Part shown: one piece after another, positions 9,981 through 20,962 of the stretch
How positions within the stretch are numbered: position 1 is the stretch's first letter
Layout of the letters: each line of letters starts with the position of its first letter
DNA from: Dehalococcoidia bacterium
GTDB lineage: Bacteria > Chloroflexota > Dehalococcoidia > GIF9 > AB-539-J10
Assembly (NCBI GenBank): GCA_030615625.1
Contig: JAUWYX010000001.1
Span: forward strand, 224,574 to 288,573
Direction: 5' to 3'
Length of the DNA: 64,000 nt
Translations under genes and position numbers: made by a program
The notes under the pieces: generated by a model
The model's database searches: none
Told to the model about the DNA's origin: nothing
What the model saw: the letters and a program-made list of their open reading frames with translations, nothing else

Positions 9981-10253
9981 GATGTTGGATGACCGTATCC
10001 GTGCCAAAAGCCCTTTTCTTGTAATTCCAGAGGCCCTTCTTTCGAGACGGCATACAATAACTATCCAAAACGTGTCGCGGTAGATAATAATGTCAGGATT
10101 TATGATTTCGAGCTCTGATTTCCAATAAAGGGGGTGCCGTTAGATTAGCAGGTGACAGACAGGTAGGAAGAGATTTGTGCCTTGACCGAGCCGTTAAAGT
10201 GGAGTAAATTCAATAGGGAAATTTTCCATAATAGCCAATGGATTTGGTAGCTC

Positions 10254-11216
10254 ATGCCTACACTCTTGTTAGATAGAAACGCCATCAAAACCCTGATCAG
10301 GATGTCAGACGTTATCAATGTGGTGGAAGTGGCTTTCAGGATGTGCGGCGAAGGCAAGGGAAAGATGCCAGCCAAAACATATTTATCAGTTGAGCATGGT
10401 GATTTCCGCGCAATGCCTGCCGCCTTGCCGGAGTGTGCTGGCATGAAATGGGTAAACGTTCACCCTCAAAATCCGTCTCTTGGTCTGCCTTCGATTATGG
10501 CTATCCTGGTCTACAATGACCCGGAAACAGGGTATCCACTAGCAATAATGGATGCTACTGAAATCACGGCTTACCGAACCGGCGCAGCGGCGGCTATCGC
10601 CTCCAAGTACCTGGCGCGACGAGATTCGCATACAATTGGGATCGTCGGCGCAGGTTTTCAAGCACACACGCAGATATTAGCTCATGCCGAGCTGTTCAGC
10701 CCCATCTCAATAAATGTTTTTGATGTTTCCAAAGCTGCGGCGGATAAACTAATGCATTCTCTGCCACAGTTTTCGATTAGAAATTGTTCCATTCAAGAGG
10801 CAGTGGCATCAGATATCGTATGCACCTTGACCCCTTCTCGTAGCCCCGTTGTCAAGAGGGAGTGGATAATCGCCGGAACTCACATAAATGCGCTCGGTGC
10901 TGATGCGCCAGGTAAGCAAGAACTGGAGCCTTCGATATTGAAGGAGGCAATTGTCGTTGTCGATGACCTGAAACAGACAAGTACCAGCGGGGAGATTAAC
11001 GTGCCTATCCAGAAAGGTAGCTATACTATTGGTGAAGTCTATGGAACACTTGCCGAACTGGTTGTGGGCAAGAAGAAGGGAAGAATGGATAATAGAGCTA
11101 TCACTATATTCGATTCAACTGGAATTGCCATCGAGGACATAGCCGTGGCCAGGCTTATCTTTGAGAAGGCTCAACAAATAGGTGGTTATCCGTCGATTAA
11201 CTTGATAGGGACATGA
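10254..11216 (+). CDS. Ornithine cyclodeaminase / mu-crystallin family protein
   Basis: TAYRTGAAAAIASKYLARRDSHTIGIVGAGFQAHTQ and GADAPGKQELEPSIL motifs. Confidence 0.9.
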   Translation: MPTLLLDRNAIKTLIRMSDVINVVEVAFRMCGEGKGKMPAKTYLSVEHGDFRAMPAALPECAGMKWVNVHPQNPSLGLPSIMAILVYNDPETGYPLAIMDATEITAYRTGAAAAIASKYLARRDSHTIGIVGAGFQAHTQILAHAELFSPISINVFDVSKAAADKLMHSLPQFSIRNCSIQEAVASDIVCTLTPSRSPVVKREWIIAGTHINALGADAPGKQELEPSILKEAIVVVDDLKQTSTSGEINVPIQKGSYTIGEVYGTLAELVVGKKKGRMDNRAITIFDSTGIAIEDIAVARLIFEKAQQIGGYPSINLIGT

Positions 11217-11465
11217 GACAGCAGACAATAAACGGAGTTCTTTGGTTCCTCACATGACACTTTCCATCGTTTTGCTCCTTTTGTCATCTGTTGCACTTGA
11301 GACAGATTTACAGGAAGTACACGGCTGTAGCAGGACCTATTTGTTTGTTAGGCTTTTCTCAAAGGTTTTGACATCGTCGGCATCAAAGAGGCTAGCCCGT
11401 TTCGATTGATTTCTCTTGCGGTGTCAATGATAATATTACGGATTTTGTTTCCGAGGGAATGAGAG

Positions 11466-12521
11466 ATGAAAGTAATTGATTTGCGTAGCGACACTGTCAC
11501 TCATCCCACACCTGAGATGCGGAAGGCAATGTTTGAGGCGGAAGTAGGTGACGATGTTTATCGTGAGGACCCCACGGTCAACCGGCTTGAGACGATGGCA
11601 GCGGAGATAATGGGCAAGAAAGCCGCACTTTTCACTACCTCCGGCACCCAGAGTAATCTTATTGCCGTGCTCACTCATACCAATCATGGCGACGAAATCA
11701 TCGTGGGAGATGAGGCACACATCCTGTGGTACGAAGTAGGTGGCGCGGCAACCCTCGGCGGTGTAATTATGCGCACCTTGCCCAATGATAGTTGCGGCCG
11801 TCTCAATCTAGATGATATTGACCAAGCAATCCGGGCCAATGATATCCACTACCCGGAGACCAGGCTCCTCTGTCTGGAGAACACACATAACCGTTGCGGT
11901 GGGGGCGTCCTTACGACAGACTATACGGACGAAGTCTGTAATCTAGCCCACACACGCGGGCTAAAGGTACATCTGGATGGCGCTCGCATTTTCAATGCCG
12001 CAATTGCTCTCGGCGTACCGGCGCGCGCACTAGCCCAGAATTCAGATTCTGTAGCATTATGCCTTTCGAAAGGACTGAGTGCGCCTGTTGGATCGCTGCT
12101 GTGCGGGAGCAAGGATTTCATTGAGCGAGCCCGCAAGTTTCGTAAGATGCTGGGTGGTGGCATGCGGCAGGCGGGGATTATCGCGGCTGCGGGCATCGTG
12201 GCACTGGAAACAATGGTAGACCGCCTGGCTGAAGATCACTCCAATGCGAGATGTCTGGCACAAGGGCTCGCAAGCATCAAAGGAATAAGGCTAGCCCAAG
12301 ATGAAATACCTACAAACATCGTGATGTTTAGCCTCTCCCCGGAGTTATCTGTCGTCGAGTTTGTTGAAGACCTTGAGAGAGCAGGGGTAAAGGTAGGCTT
12401 ACGTGACGGTCGCCCATTCCGTGTGGTTACTCACCGCATGGTCTCATCCTCAGATATTGAAGAAGCACTGACACGCATCGAAGCAGTTTGTCGCAGGCTC
12501 CGTCGTCGGGCTCGAGAATAG
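11466..12521 (+). CDS. Low-specificity L-threonine aldolase family protein
   Basis: DLRSDTVTHPTPEMRKAM, GDDVYREDPTVNRLE, ENTHNRCGG, HLDGARIFNAA, CLSKGLSAPVGS. Confidence 0.93.
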   Translation: MKVIDLRSDTVTHPTPEMRKAMFEAEVGDDVYREDPTVNRLETMAAEIMGKKAALFTTSGTQSNLIAVLTHTNHGDEIIVGDEAHILWYEVGGAATLGGVIMRTLPNDSCGRLNLDDIDQAIRANDIHYPETRLLCLENTHNRCGGGVLTTDYTDEVCNLAHTRGLKVHLDGARIFNAAIALGVPARALAQNSDSVALCLSKGLSAPVGSLLCGSKDFIERARKFRKMLGGGMRQAGIIAAAGIVALETMVDRLAEDHSNARCLAQGLASIKGIRLAQDEIPTNIVMFSLSPELSVVEFVEDLERAGVKVGLRDGRPFRVVTHRMVSSSDIEEALTRIEAVCRRLRRRARE

Positions 12522-12780
12522 CCTTGGTATGGCAGCATTACAGCAATCGTTCCGTCGATGTATTTCAGACTGACTTGCATAGATCCATGTGGGCCTGAGC
12601 TCTTAGTCCGAGGTAATCCCGGAACCAAAACCAGGATGGCAAAACTGGGTTGCGTGACCTCCCATCGCTTTGTTCATTTTGCCATCCATAGCATCTGAGG
12701 CAGATGTAGACCTCGAATAGAGCCACGGCGGGATTTAACAACCTTAATAAGCTACCTGGCAATCTTAACTTTTTCCTTTT

Positions 12781-12875
12781 GGCGTTTTCTGAGCCGGATT
12801 ACCAAAGGCGGAATCGAATTTATTACTTAGCGCTTAAGGTGACTGGAAAACTGCACAATCCGTCAGATTGTTCAA
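12781..12875. repeat. Dispersed intergenic repeat alpha, copy 2
   Basis: ggcgttttctgagccggattaccaaaggcggaatcgaatttattacttagcgcttaaggtgactggaaaactgcacaatccgtca. Confidence 0.85.
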
Positions 12876-12903
12876 CAGGAGATTCAAAGACCGGATAGGC
12901 GGA

Positions 12904-14904
12904 CTATGTACCTTTTTGCCTATGGTGTAGCTGTGCTTGTAGTTCACGGTACTTGTCGATGTATTCGTGGATTGCTATCACAACAGCGGCGTGGCTCCAG
13001 GTCAGCGGTGAGACACTGAGCGGAGCATAATTATGCGGATGAACCTGCTCAGCAAGAACACCACTATGGAGAGCGCAGTGCTGAGCCCAGGTGAGGATTT
13101 CAAGGGCCGGCTTTAGGTCATCTACCGATTGAGCCCTGGCAGTGTGGTACTGTGCTACCCACATGGTGCAAACAAACCATGGGTTACCAGGAATATTGGC
13201 TATGTCCTGGCTGGCTTGCTGGTAGCGGTCGTTCTCGTAACGGGCAATGCCTCCCACCTTAGTCTTGCACCAAAGCCTGTCTATAATTGCTGCCATCGTG
13301 CTCTCAATAAGGGGATCAGTAGCTTGGAGCATGCCGAACAGAAAAGGACCGCAAATACTGCTATCAATAGTGTAGTCCGGCTCCACCACACCATCAGCGT
13401 CAACCGTGATTGAGCGCAGGAAGCGTCCCAACTTCTTGTCAAAAAGATACTCAATAGCCGCCTCTTTTATCTCAGCAGCCGCCTGACGGTACCGTTTAGT
13501 GAGGGTCACCTCACCAAACATTTCCGTAAAATTGGCTGCCGCTTGTAAGCCTGCCCAGACCGCAGCCACGGTAAACGAGTGGATGCTACGGCGTTCCTCC
13601 CAAAGGTCATATGAAGGTGCCGGAAGGTTCGTATGAGGCTCTCTATAGCTAACCATAAAGTCGGCAGCGTTCTTAATCAGCGTTCGATAAAGGGAACGGA
13701 TGTGCTCTACATTGTGGAACTTATGGTAGTGGTGCCAGAGGCTGTATATTACTAAAGCAGTCTCATCCTCTTCAATTGGCAGTTGCAGCTTGCCCTCCTC
13801 GTCTGCCCAGGGCATCCAGTCGCCTGCCAGACATCCATCGGAGGTATACTTATGAAGGAAGTAGCCTTCACTGGTGATGGTATTGGCGCAAAAATCGAAG
13901 AACCCGTGACTGACTTCATCATAGTTGGCCATGTCGAAGGCCCTAGCTGCAAAGGCACCATCACGACCCCACACATAAGAGTAGCTGTCCCCCAACACTT
14001 CGGCGATGTCTGAGTCAGTGCTGGCAATGATAGCGCCGCGGTTATCAGTCTGCACACGCATCGTAAGCAAGCTGCGGCGATACAGGTCCAATACAGAGGC
14101 TGGCAAGTCGGCAAAGTCCAGTGATTCCTTATTCACCCAAGCTCGCCAGTAGTCACGGGTGCGGATGACGAATGACTCAGGTCCACGTTCCTTGACCAGA
14201 GCGTTGAGTTCCTCGACTCCGTGGAAGTGGGTACTGGCCGCCAGCCAGTGGTAAATGGTTGAGCTTCCTCCAGCGGGCACAGCCTTCTCATAAAGCCCGA
14301 TGACGCCCTCAGCGAAGCCGCAGGTAAGAGGCACCTTCTCCAATTTGCCATCTTCGGCATCGCGCCGTGCACTTTGTTTATCCTCTGATTTTATGCTTCC
14401 GGTTGTCCAGTCGTCGAGGCCAACCCTTCCATTTACCTGGCCACCTGCCAGGAAGTAACGCTGCTCTTTATACATCACCAATGCCCTCAGTTCTGGGTGG
14501 TAGTAGATAGTATCGCTTATTTCCCTGCCCAGGATCCGTAGCGCATAATGGAAGAATAGACGTACGTCGCGGGGGTAGTCTCGGTGATTGACGATATTAA
14601 CTCGTCTAAAGAAGATGTCCCGGTGAAAGTCCACGAGGTCAGAATAGGTGAGGGTAAGCCCCATAGTCGGATTAGTGGCCGTAACTTTGGTGACCAGACT
14701 ATCGCTTTCATAGACCATTTCCTTTTGCCACTGGGGGCTGTCAATCCAGGTGAAGTTGCCATCAACCCAGATGCCAGTACGGGATACACAACCTTCGCTA
14801 TGGTTCTCCTTGCCGATATAGGGATAGTAGATATCACGGAGGTTGTAATCAGTATCGAAATTGATGAGCAGGTTGCCATTGCCAATGGGTAAGTCTCTAG
14901 GCAT
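12904..14904 (-). CDS. Glycoside hydrolase family 15 (glucoamylase-like) protein
   Basis: YSYVWGRDGAFAARAFD, YDLWEERRSIHSFTVAAVWAGLQAA, LTWSHAAVVIAIHEY. Confidence 0.88.
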   Translation of the reverse strand: MPRDLPIGNGNLLINFDTDYNLRDIYYPYIGKENHSEGCVSRTGIWVDGNFTWIDSPQWQKEMVYESDSLVTKVTATNPTMGLTLTYSDLVDFHRDIFFRRVNIVNHRDYPRDVRLFFHYALRILGREISDTIYYHPELRALVMYKEQRYFLAGGQVNGRVGLDDWTTGSIKSEDKQSARRDAEDGKLEKVPLTCGFAEGVIGLYEKAVPAGGSSTIYHWLAASTHFHGVEELNALVKERGPESFVIRTRDYWRAWVNKESLDFADLPASVLDLYRRSLLTMRVQTDNRGAIIASTDSDIAEVLGDSYSYVWGRDGAFAARAFDMANYDEVSHGFFDFCANTITSEGYFLHKYTSDGCLAGDWMPWADEEGKLQLPIEEDETALVIYSLWHHYHKFHNVEHIRSLYRTLIKNAADFMVSYREPHTNLPAPSYDLWEERRSIHSFTVAAVWAGLQAAANFTEMFGEVTLTKRYRQAAAEIKEAAIEYLFDKKLGRFLRSITVDADGVVEPDYTIDSSICGPFLFGMLQATDPLIESTMAAIIDRLWCKTKVGGIARYENDRYQQASQDIANIPGNPWFVCTMWVAQYHTARAQSVDDLKPALEILTWAQHCALHSGVLAEQVHPHNYAPLSVSPLTWSHAAVVIAIHEYIDKYRELQAQLHHRQKGT

Positions 14905-14931
14905 GTTAGTTGTTGCAGTACCCTCCTCTCT

Positions 14932-15155
14932 CGCTTTAATACACTATTATAGACCTCTAGGGTTTTCTGAGATGCCGGATTCCGTGAAAGTCTCTCGGCA
15001 GTCTCTCGGGCACGCTCAGCTGTAGCCTTTCTAAGTCCGGCCGATTTAATACAGTATTATAGACCTCCAAGGTTTTCTGAACTACCTGATCCCATGAGAA
15101 TTTCTCTGCGGTTTCCCTGGCACGCTCACCCATGGTCTTTCTAAGTCCAGCATTT
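14932..15155 (-). repeat. Tandem duplication (about 110 bp x 2) of the GT4 3' end
   Basis: Two blocks ending ctttctaagtccggc / ctttctaagtccagc, each containing attatagacctc.agggttttctga; minus-strand translations AGLRKATAERARETAERL..QKTLEVYNSVLK and AGLRKTMGERARETAEKF..QKTLEVYNTVLN. Confidence 0.85.
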
Positions 15156-16213
15156 GAAAGCAGCAACTCGATTTTTGCTGCCAGGCCGTTGACATCGGAG
15201 GGGGCTCTAAGTAGGAGGCCATTTACCCCATCGATTATGAGATCGGCAGCTCCGGCAACCCTGCTGGTGATTACAGGCAAGCCGCTGGCCATAGCCTCGA
15301 CGATGACCAGACCAAAGGGCTCATATATGGTGGGAAGAACGAATATATCGCTAGCAGCATAGTATTCCCAAAGATTGCTGCTGTGGGGGACAAAGATTAT
15401 CCTGTCCCTCACCCGCTTTAGCTCCGCAAGCTGGCCGTAGAATTTGTCGTCACCGCTACCACAGATAAAAAGTTTGACATCCGGCCTCTGAACGAGCGAA
15501 AGTGCTTCTATGATATGAAGCACTCCTTTTCTCTCCCAGTCACCTCCGGCGAACATCAGTAATGGATCACTACGGGATACACCATGCTCTTGCCTGATCT
15601 GGCCTCTATAGAGCAGCCGATTAGTCGGGTGGAATCTGAGAGTATCTACCCCATTGGGGATTACTATAATATTTTTGGCGGCATTGCCATAATGGCGGAT
15701 GAACTCCCTTTTCATAGACTGTGAAACTACGATAAGCGCTTTAGGGCTATTGTGACCGATTATTACTCCCTCAACAAAGGCGGCTAATCTACGATATATG
15801 CTGTGGTCAAGAACTTTCAGTTTTTGCCTTATACTCTTATGCGGCATCTCAATTATGTTGCTTCTCTCAAGACGAAGACCCTCCTTCTCACAGAAATGGG
15901 AGGTGATAACATTGGTAGAAAAGGCACAACAACACCCTGCTGAATGGATGATATCAAAGCTCCTTTTCCTGAGGAAGGAAAGAGCGGTAAGAATGATGGT
16001 GCTGGATACCAGGAAGGTAAGGTAGGCTAAGAAATTGGGACGGGTAACCGCTGGCACCTTATAGTGCTTAATTTTGGACAGGTCAATTCCCTCAATGTTG
16101 TGAGAGAAAACCGAAACCTGATGGTCTTCACAAAGCCTCTCGACCAGGGCGGCGGTAACTTTTGCCGGGCCAGCTTGATGATGAACACCAGACGTAATGA
16201 CAGCGATTCTCAA
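14957..16213 (-). CDS. Glycosyltransferase family 4 protein
   Basis: VIPNGVDTLRFHP, FAGGDWERKGVLHIIEAL, PTIYEPFGLVIVEAMASGLPVITSRVAGAADLI; C-terminus frameshifted relative to an internal tandem duplicate. Confidence 0.9.
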   Translation of the reverse strand: MRIAVITSGVHHQAGPAKVTAALVERLCEDHQVSVFSHNIEGIDLSKIKHYKVPAVTRPNFLAYLTFLVSSTIILTALSFLRKRSFDIIHSAGCCCAFSTNVITSHFCEKEGLRLERSNIIEMPHKSIRQKLKVLDHSIYRRLAAFVEGVIIGHNSPKALIVVSQSMKREFIRHYGNAAKNIIVIPNGVDTLRFHPTNRLLYRGQIRQEHGVSRSDPLLMFAGGDWERKGVLHIIEALSLVQRPDVKLFICGSGDDKFYGQLAELKRVRDRIIFVPHSSNLWEYYAASDIFVLPTIYEPFGLVIVEAMASGLPVITSRVAGAADLIIDGVNGLLLRAPSDVNGLAAKIELLLSNAGLRKTMGERARETAEKFSWDQVVQKTLEVYNTVLNRPDLERLQLSVPERLPRDFHGIRHLRKP

Positions 16214-16582
16214 ACATGCCTCCGAAGGGTGCCTTTGACGCAGGGGTTTAGTATACAGTCCTCTTGCGGGAAGGTACCACGTTTTGCTTCAAAGAGCTAG
16301 TGCCAACCCTACCACCAAGGCCGCCGCTAAATGGCGCTTGCCATTTGGAACTATAAATATTATACCACAATGGACACGGTGTGCATAGAAACTTACTCTA
16401 TGTCAGCTGCTGCGCAAGGGGTCGAGTCTAAACAAAGGGTGCAAGCTTCAAAGTAAGGAATACAATTCACATTGAGATGAACAAAAAGCCAAATTGTTCG
16501 ATTAACTTCCTCGAACCTCGTGGGGTGGTCAGGCAATTGCTAAGCCATTTCAGGAATGCTTTGAATCTTAGTTCTTCGCCTT

Positions 16583-16670
16583 TCGACGTCTTCTGAGCCA
16601 GATTATCAGAGGCGGAACCAAATTTATTACTTAGCGCTTAAAGGTGACTGGGAAACTGCACAATCCGTCA
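16583..16670. repeat. Dispersed intergenic repeat alpha, copy 3
   Basis: cgacgtcttctgagccagattatcagaggcggaaccaaatttattacttagcgcttaaaggtgactgggaaactgcacaatccgtca. Confidence 0.85.
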
Positions 16671-16882
16671 TTTGGTTACTATGAGGGGAGAGAGTATCAC
16701 ACTATAAAAGGCACCCTGGCATACAGGAGGGTCTGCACTCATTTTGCAAAGAAGTTCTCCTTAGTATATAATATCCATAGTTCAGTTCAGGTTATTACAA
16801 GCTTCTTAGAATCTCAGCAGATTTATCTTAAGTATTGGGTAGCCGGACTCTAACTAAAATTTAAAAAAGGGGAGGTTATCCA

Positions 16883-17071
16883 ATGAGTTTTCAGGATAAG
16901 TCACTTCAATGCTCCGATTGTGGGCAAGAGTTCATCTTCACGGCTGGAGAACAAGAGTTCTATTCGTCTCGTGGCCTGCAGAATGAACCTAAGCGTTGTC
17001 CCCAATGCCGCCGAGCAAGAAAAGCACAGCGTAGTGGAAGCGGTGGCGACAACTATACATCACGCTATTAA
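16883..17071 (+). CDS. Small zinc-ribbon (CxxC...CxxC) protein, truncated paralog of 22377-22682
   Basis: MSFQDKSLQCSDCGQEFIFTAGEQEFY..NEPKRCPQCRRARK; a frameshifted remnant of the second zinc-ribbon follows (17083-17187, MYAKCSMQDEVSFKFDERRLVYCSDRYNKVGLSR). Confidence 0.85.
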   Translation: MSFQDKSLQCSDCGQEFIFTAGEQEFYSSRGLQNEPKRCPQCRRARKAQRSGSGGDNYTSRY

Positions 17072-17335
17072 ACCTTCCGGGTATGTATGCTAAGTGTAGC
17101 ATGCAAGACGAAGTCTCCTTCAAGTTTGACGAAAGGAGATTGGTGTATTGTAGTGATCGCTACAATAAGGTCGGATTGAGTAGGTAGCGCTAGCCTAGCT
17201 TCAATAGCACACATAGTCCAGGGATACCCAGGTTATGCATGTTTTTAGAATGCGTTGGTGTGATATGTCATTGCAAGTCGCGATGCAACAAACAGGCAAT
17301 TAAGATTTAAGTAATTTAAAAGGGAGGGTTCTAAT

Positions 17336-17689
17336 ATGAGAATCTATGTAGGTAATTTATCCTATGATGTGACCGAAGAGGAATTACAGAAGGAATTCTT
17401 GGCTTACGGAGAAGTGATATCTGCAAGCATCCTGAACGATAAGTTCAGCGGGCAACCTAAGGGATTTGGCTTTGTTGAAATGGCCTCAAAGTCTGAGGCT
17501 GACGCTGCCATCACAGGCCTTAACGGGAAGGTGCTAAGAGAGCGAACTATTGTGGTTAATGAGGCACGTCCTCGTTCTGACAACAGAGGCGGTGGGTCCT
17601 ATGATGACAGGAGGGGTGGTGGCTACGGTGGTGGTTACGGTAGTGACAGAGGTGGTAGACCCAGGGGGGGAAGGCAGAAAAGGTATTAG
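17336..17689 (+). CDS. RRM-domain RNA-binding protein with Gly/Arg-rich tail
   Basis: RIYVGNLSYDVTEEEL (RNP2), KGFGFVEM (RNP1), GGGYGGGYGSDRGGRPRGG tail. Confidence 0.95.
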   Translation: MRIYVGNLSYDVTEEELQKEFLAYGEVISASILNDKFSGQPKGFGFVEMASKSEADAAITGLNGKVLRERTIVVNEARPRSDNRGGGSYDDRRGGGYGGGYGSDRGGRPRGGRQKRY

Positions 17690-17712
17690 CCTACCCGACA
17701 TAAGGAGACATA

Positions 17713-18921
17713 ATGAATTTCGAAACCTTTAATTTTCATCCGAGGGTCATGGCTGGTGTACAGGCAGTCGGTTACATTACACCCACACCAATCCAAGCTA
17801 AATCCATCCCACCAATTATGCAGGGCCGCGATCTCATTGGTCTGGCCCAGACCGGAACCGGCAAGACTGCAGCTTTTGTACTGCCAATTCTGCAGCGTCT
17901 GTTGCAAAGCCCAAGAGGTCGTGTAGGTGCTCTCATAATCTCGCCCACACGCGAGCTGGCTGAGCAAACATATGAAACTATAGATGAATTGGGGAAACAA
18001 ACCGGGTTGCGGAGTATTGCCATTTACGGTGGTGTGAGTATGGAACAGCAAACCTGGAGACTGCGTAATGGAATCGAAATCATCGTAGCCTGCCCTGGGC
18101 GATTGCTCGACCATCTTTGGAAAGGTACGATCGATTTATCACAGCTGGAAGTCCTTGTAATCGACGAGGCGGACCGTATGTTTGATATGGGTTTTCTGCC
18201 CGACATCCGGAATATTTTGAGATGTCTGCTAAAGCCGCGGCAGACACTCCTTTTCTCAGCCACCATGCCTGATGATATCCGGCGTCTGGTACAAGAAATC
18301 CTGCATGACCCGGTCACGGTACAAATTGGTCACATATCACCGGCAACCACGGTGTCTCACACACTGTATCCGGTTAAGCAACATCGCAAAACTGCGCTGC
18401 TGATAGAACTCTTACGCCATACTGAAACGGAGTCAGTACTTGTCTTTACACGCACCAAATACCGTGCCGCGCGTGTTGCGCAGCAACTGGCGAAAGCGGG
18501 CTATCGAGCGACCTCATTGCAAGGTAACATGTCTCAGTGCCAGCGTCAAACCGCGCTTGATGGCTTCCGTGCTGGCTCATTTAAGGTTCTGGTGGCGACT
18601 GACATTGCCGCCCGCGGCATCGATGTTCTGGATATTTCGCACGTTGTTAACTACGACATGCCTGACAGTACGGACGCCTACATTAATCGTATCGGCCGCA
18701 CCGGACGAATTGGCAAAACAGGCACCGCATTTACATTCGTGACAAGTGAAGATACGCCCATGGTGCACGCTCTTGAGCACCTTCTCAACACGCCACTGGA
18801 ACACCGGAGGCTGCAAAACTTTGATTACGCAATGCCTGTACCAGCTAATAGATACATTCGCTCTTCACAGCAATTACGACAGCGTGCAATACGGAATGAG
18901 CGGGGTGGTACAAAAAGGTAA
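17713..18921 (+). CDS. DEAD-box ATP-dependent RNA helicase (RhlE-like)
   Basis: AQTGTGKTAA, PTRELAEQ, VIDEADRMFDMGF, SATMP, ATDIAARGIDV, RIGRTGR. Confidence 0.95.
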   Translation: MNFETFNFHPRVMAGVQAVGYITPTPIQAKSIPPIMQGRDLIGLAQTGTGKTAAFVLPILQRLLQSPRGRVGALIISPTRELAEQTYETIDELGKQTGLRSIAIYGGVSMEQQTWRLRNGIEIIVACPGRLLDHLWKGTIDLSQLEVLVIDEADRMFDMGFLPDIRNILRCLLKPRQTLLFSATMPDDIRRLVQEILHDPVTVQIGHISPATTVSHTLYPVKQHRKTALLIELLRHTETESVLVFTRTKYRAARVAQQLAKAGYRATSLQGNMSQCQRQTALDGFRAGSFKVLVATDIAARGIDVLDISHVVNYDMPDSTDAYINRIGRTGRIGKTGTAFTFVTSEDTPMVHALEHLLNTPLEHRRLQNFDYAMPVPANRYIRSSQQLRQRAIRNERGGTKR

Positions 18922-19132
18922 CTGTTACCTAAACGAGGCGAAACGCTGTCTTGCTTGATGGAGACTAGGAGCAATAAAGTCTCACTTGGCACATTGCCTT
19001 AGCTATCAACAGCGAAGCAAAATATGCCACTTAAACATACCTTCCTCGTGAAGAGTAGGAATTGGCATTTGAACTTCCTGGACATAATAATGCCTATTGT
19101 GGTAATTAAGATGTAGGATTTCGCAAACATAT

Positions 19133-20962
19133 ATGAATTATCGCAGCGACATAAGAAACATAGCTATTATTGCTCATGTTGACCATGGTAAGACTACCTT
19201 GGTAGATGCCATGCTCAAACAAAGCAAGGTTTTCCGAAATAACCAGATGGTTGGCGAATTAATAATGGACCAGAATGCGCTTGAGCGAGAAAAAGGGATT
19301 ACCATCATGGCTAAGAATACGGCCGTAGTTTACCAGGGTGTCAAAATCAATATTATTGATACACCGGGACACGCTGATTTCAGCGGGGAGGTAGAGCGTG
19401 TCGTAAGTATGGCTGATGGTTGTCTGCTTCTGGTGGACTCTATAGAAGGTCCTATGCCCCAGACTAAGTTTGTGCTTCGCCTGGCAATGGAAATGGGTCT
19501 AAAACCCATTGTGGTTATCAACAAAGTAGACAGGCGAAATTCGCGGATAGCAGAGGTGCTAAAACTTACCGAGGACCTGTTCTTAGAATTAGCTATCAGT
19601 GCTGACCAGCTTGACTTCCCGGTGCTGTATGCCAGTGCACGGGAAGGCACTACCGTAGCTGAATTGGGCATGAAAGGCAAGGATATTGCTCCCCTCTTCG
19701 AATGCATATTGGAAAAAATACCACCACCGCAAATTGAAAGTGGGCCATTTCAAATGCTGGTTTCTAATCTAGACTATGACAGCCACAAAGGTAAGATAGC
19801 TATTGGTAGAATCTGGAGAGGAAAGGTTGCTCCACACGACCCGGTAGTCAGTGTGGGTGCTGATGGAAGTGTAACTCATTATGAGATTAGTGAAGTGTTT
19901 ACCTATCTCGGTCTCAAGCACTTGAAGGTAGAGGAAGCCGAAGCGGGTGATATAGTAGCTGTGACCGGTATCGACAAAGTCAACATTGGAGATACCATTG
20001 CCAGCCCGGAGCAGCCTGAAGCTCTACCACGCATAGAGATTGGCGACCCGACGGTAGAGATGACCTTTGGAGTAAACACCTCGCCTTTTGCCGGTCGCGA
20101 GGGGAGCTTTTGCACCACACGCCAGTTGCGGGCACGACTCTACAGGGAACTGGAAACTAATCTCAGTCTCCGAGTACAGGGTACAGATAGTTCAGACACT
20201 TTTCTGGTAAAAGGGAGGGGAGAACTGCATCTGGCTATTCTGATTGAGACCATGCGCCGGGAGGGCTATGAATTTGAGGTCTCCAAGCCAGAAGCTATCA
20301 CCAAAGTAGTTGACGGTAATCTTGTAGAACCTGTGGAGGTTCTCACCATTGATACCAAAGATGAACATATCGGAGTTTTAACCGAGATGCTGAGCAAGCG
20401 GCAAGCTCAGCTTGCGAATATGCGCAGCGATAGCCATGATAATGTGCGTTTAGTATTCCATGTGCCTACAAAAGGACTCATTGGCTTCCGTAATGCTTTT
20501 TCTACCGCCACACGTGGTGAAAGCATCATGAATACCACTTTTCTTGGCTATGAACCCTATCATGGAGATATAATTTCGGCTCGTAATGGAGTACTGGTGG
20601 CATCAGAACAGGGCATAGCTGTTACCTATGGTCTAAATAATGCCCAGGGGCGGGGCTTCACCTTTATTGAACCCGGTACTCTAGTCTATGAGGGTATGAT
20701 AGTAGGGCTGAATTCACGGCTGCAGGACATAGCCATCAATGTGTGCAAAGAAAAGAAGAAGACCAATATGCGCGCGTCTACATCCGATATTGCCGTAAAG
20801 CTGACTCATCCCATGCAGTTGAGCCTGGAGCAAGCCATTGATTTTATAAATAATGATGAATTGGTTGAGGTAACTCCTGAGAATATCAGACTGAGGAAGA
20901 AGTTACTTACCCAGGCACAACGATTGAGGGACATCTCTTCTTCCAGGCGAAGCGTAAAGTAA
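19133..20962 (+). CDS. typA: Ribosome-associated GTPase TypA/BipA
   Basis: [62 protein letters not shown]. Confidence 0.96.
   Translation: MNYRSDIRNIAIIAHVDHGKTTLVDAMLKQSKVFRNNQMVGELIMDQNALEREKGITIMAKNTAVVYQGVKINIIDTPGHADFSGEVERVVSMADGCLLLVDSIEGPMPQTKFVLRLAMEMGLKPIVVINKVDRRNSRIAEVLKLTEDLFLELAISADQLDFPVLYASAREGTTVAELGMKGKDIAPLFECILEKIPPPQIESGPFQMLVSNLDYDSHKGKIAIGRIWRGKVAPHDPVVSVGADGSVTHYEISEVFTYLGLKHLKVEEAEAGDIVAVTGIDKVNIGDTIASPEQPEALPRIEIGDPTVEMTFGVNTSPFAGREGSFCTTRQLRARLYRELETNLSLRVQGTDSSDTFLVKGRGELHLAILIETMRREGYEFEVSKPEAITKVVDGNLVEPVEVLTIDTKDEHIGVLTEMLSKRQAQLANMRSDSHDNVRLVFHVPTKGLIGFRNAFSTATRGESIMNTTFLGYEPYHGDIISARNGVLVASEQGIAVTYGLNNAQGRGFTFIEPGTLVYEGMIVGLNSRLQDIAINVCKEKKKTNMRASTSDIAVKLTHPMQLSLEQAIDFINNDELVEVTPENIRLRKKLLTQAQRLRDISSSRRSVK

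Noticed and set aside
13129-13413. 94-aa plus-strand ORF within the GH15 gene
   Set aside because: Fully antisense to a clear coding sequence
16644-16853. 69-aa ORF upstream of the truncated zinc-ribbon gene
   Set aside because: Lies over the dispersed repeat and the conserved leader; not conserved as protein in the duplicate cassette
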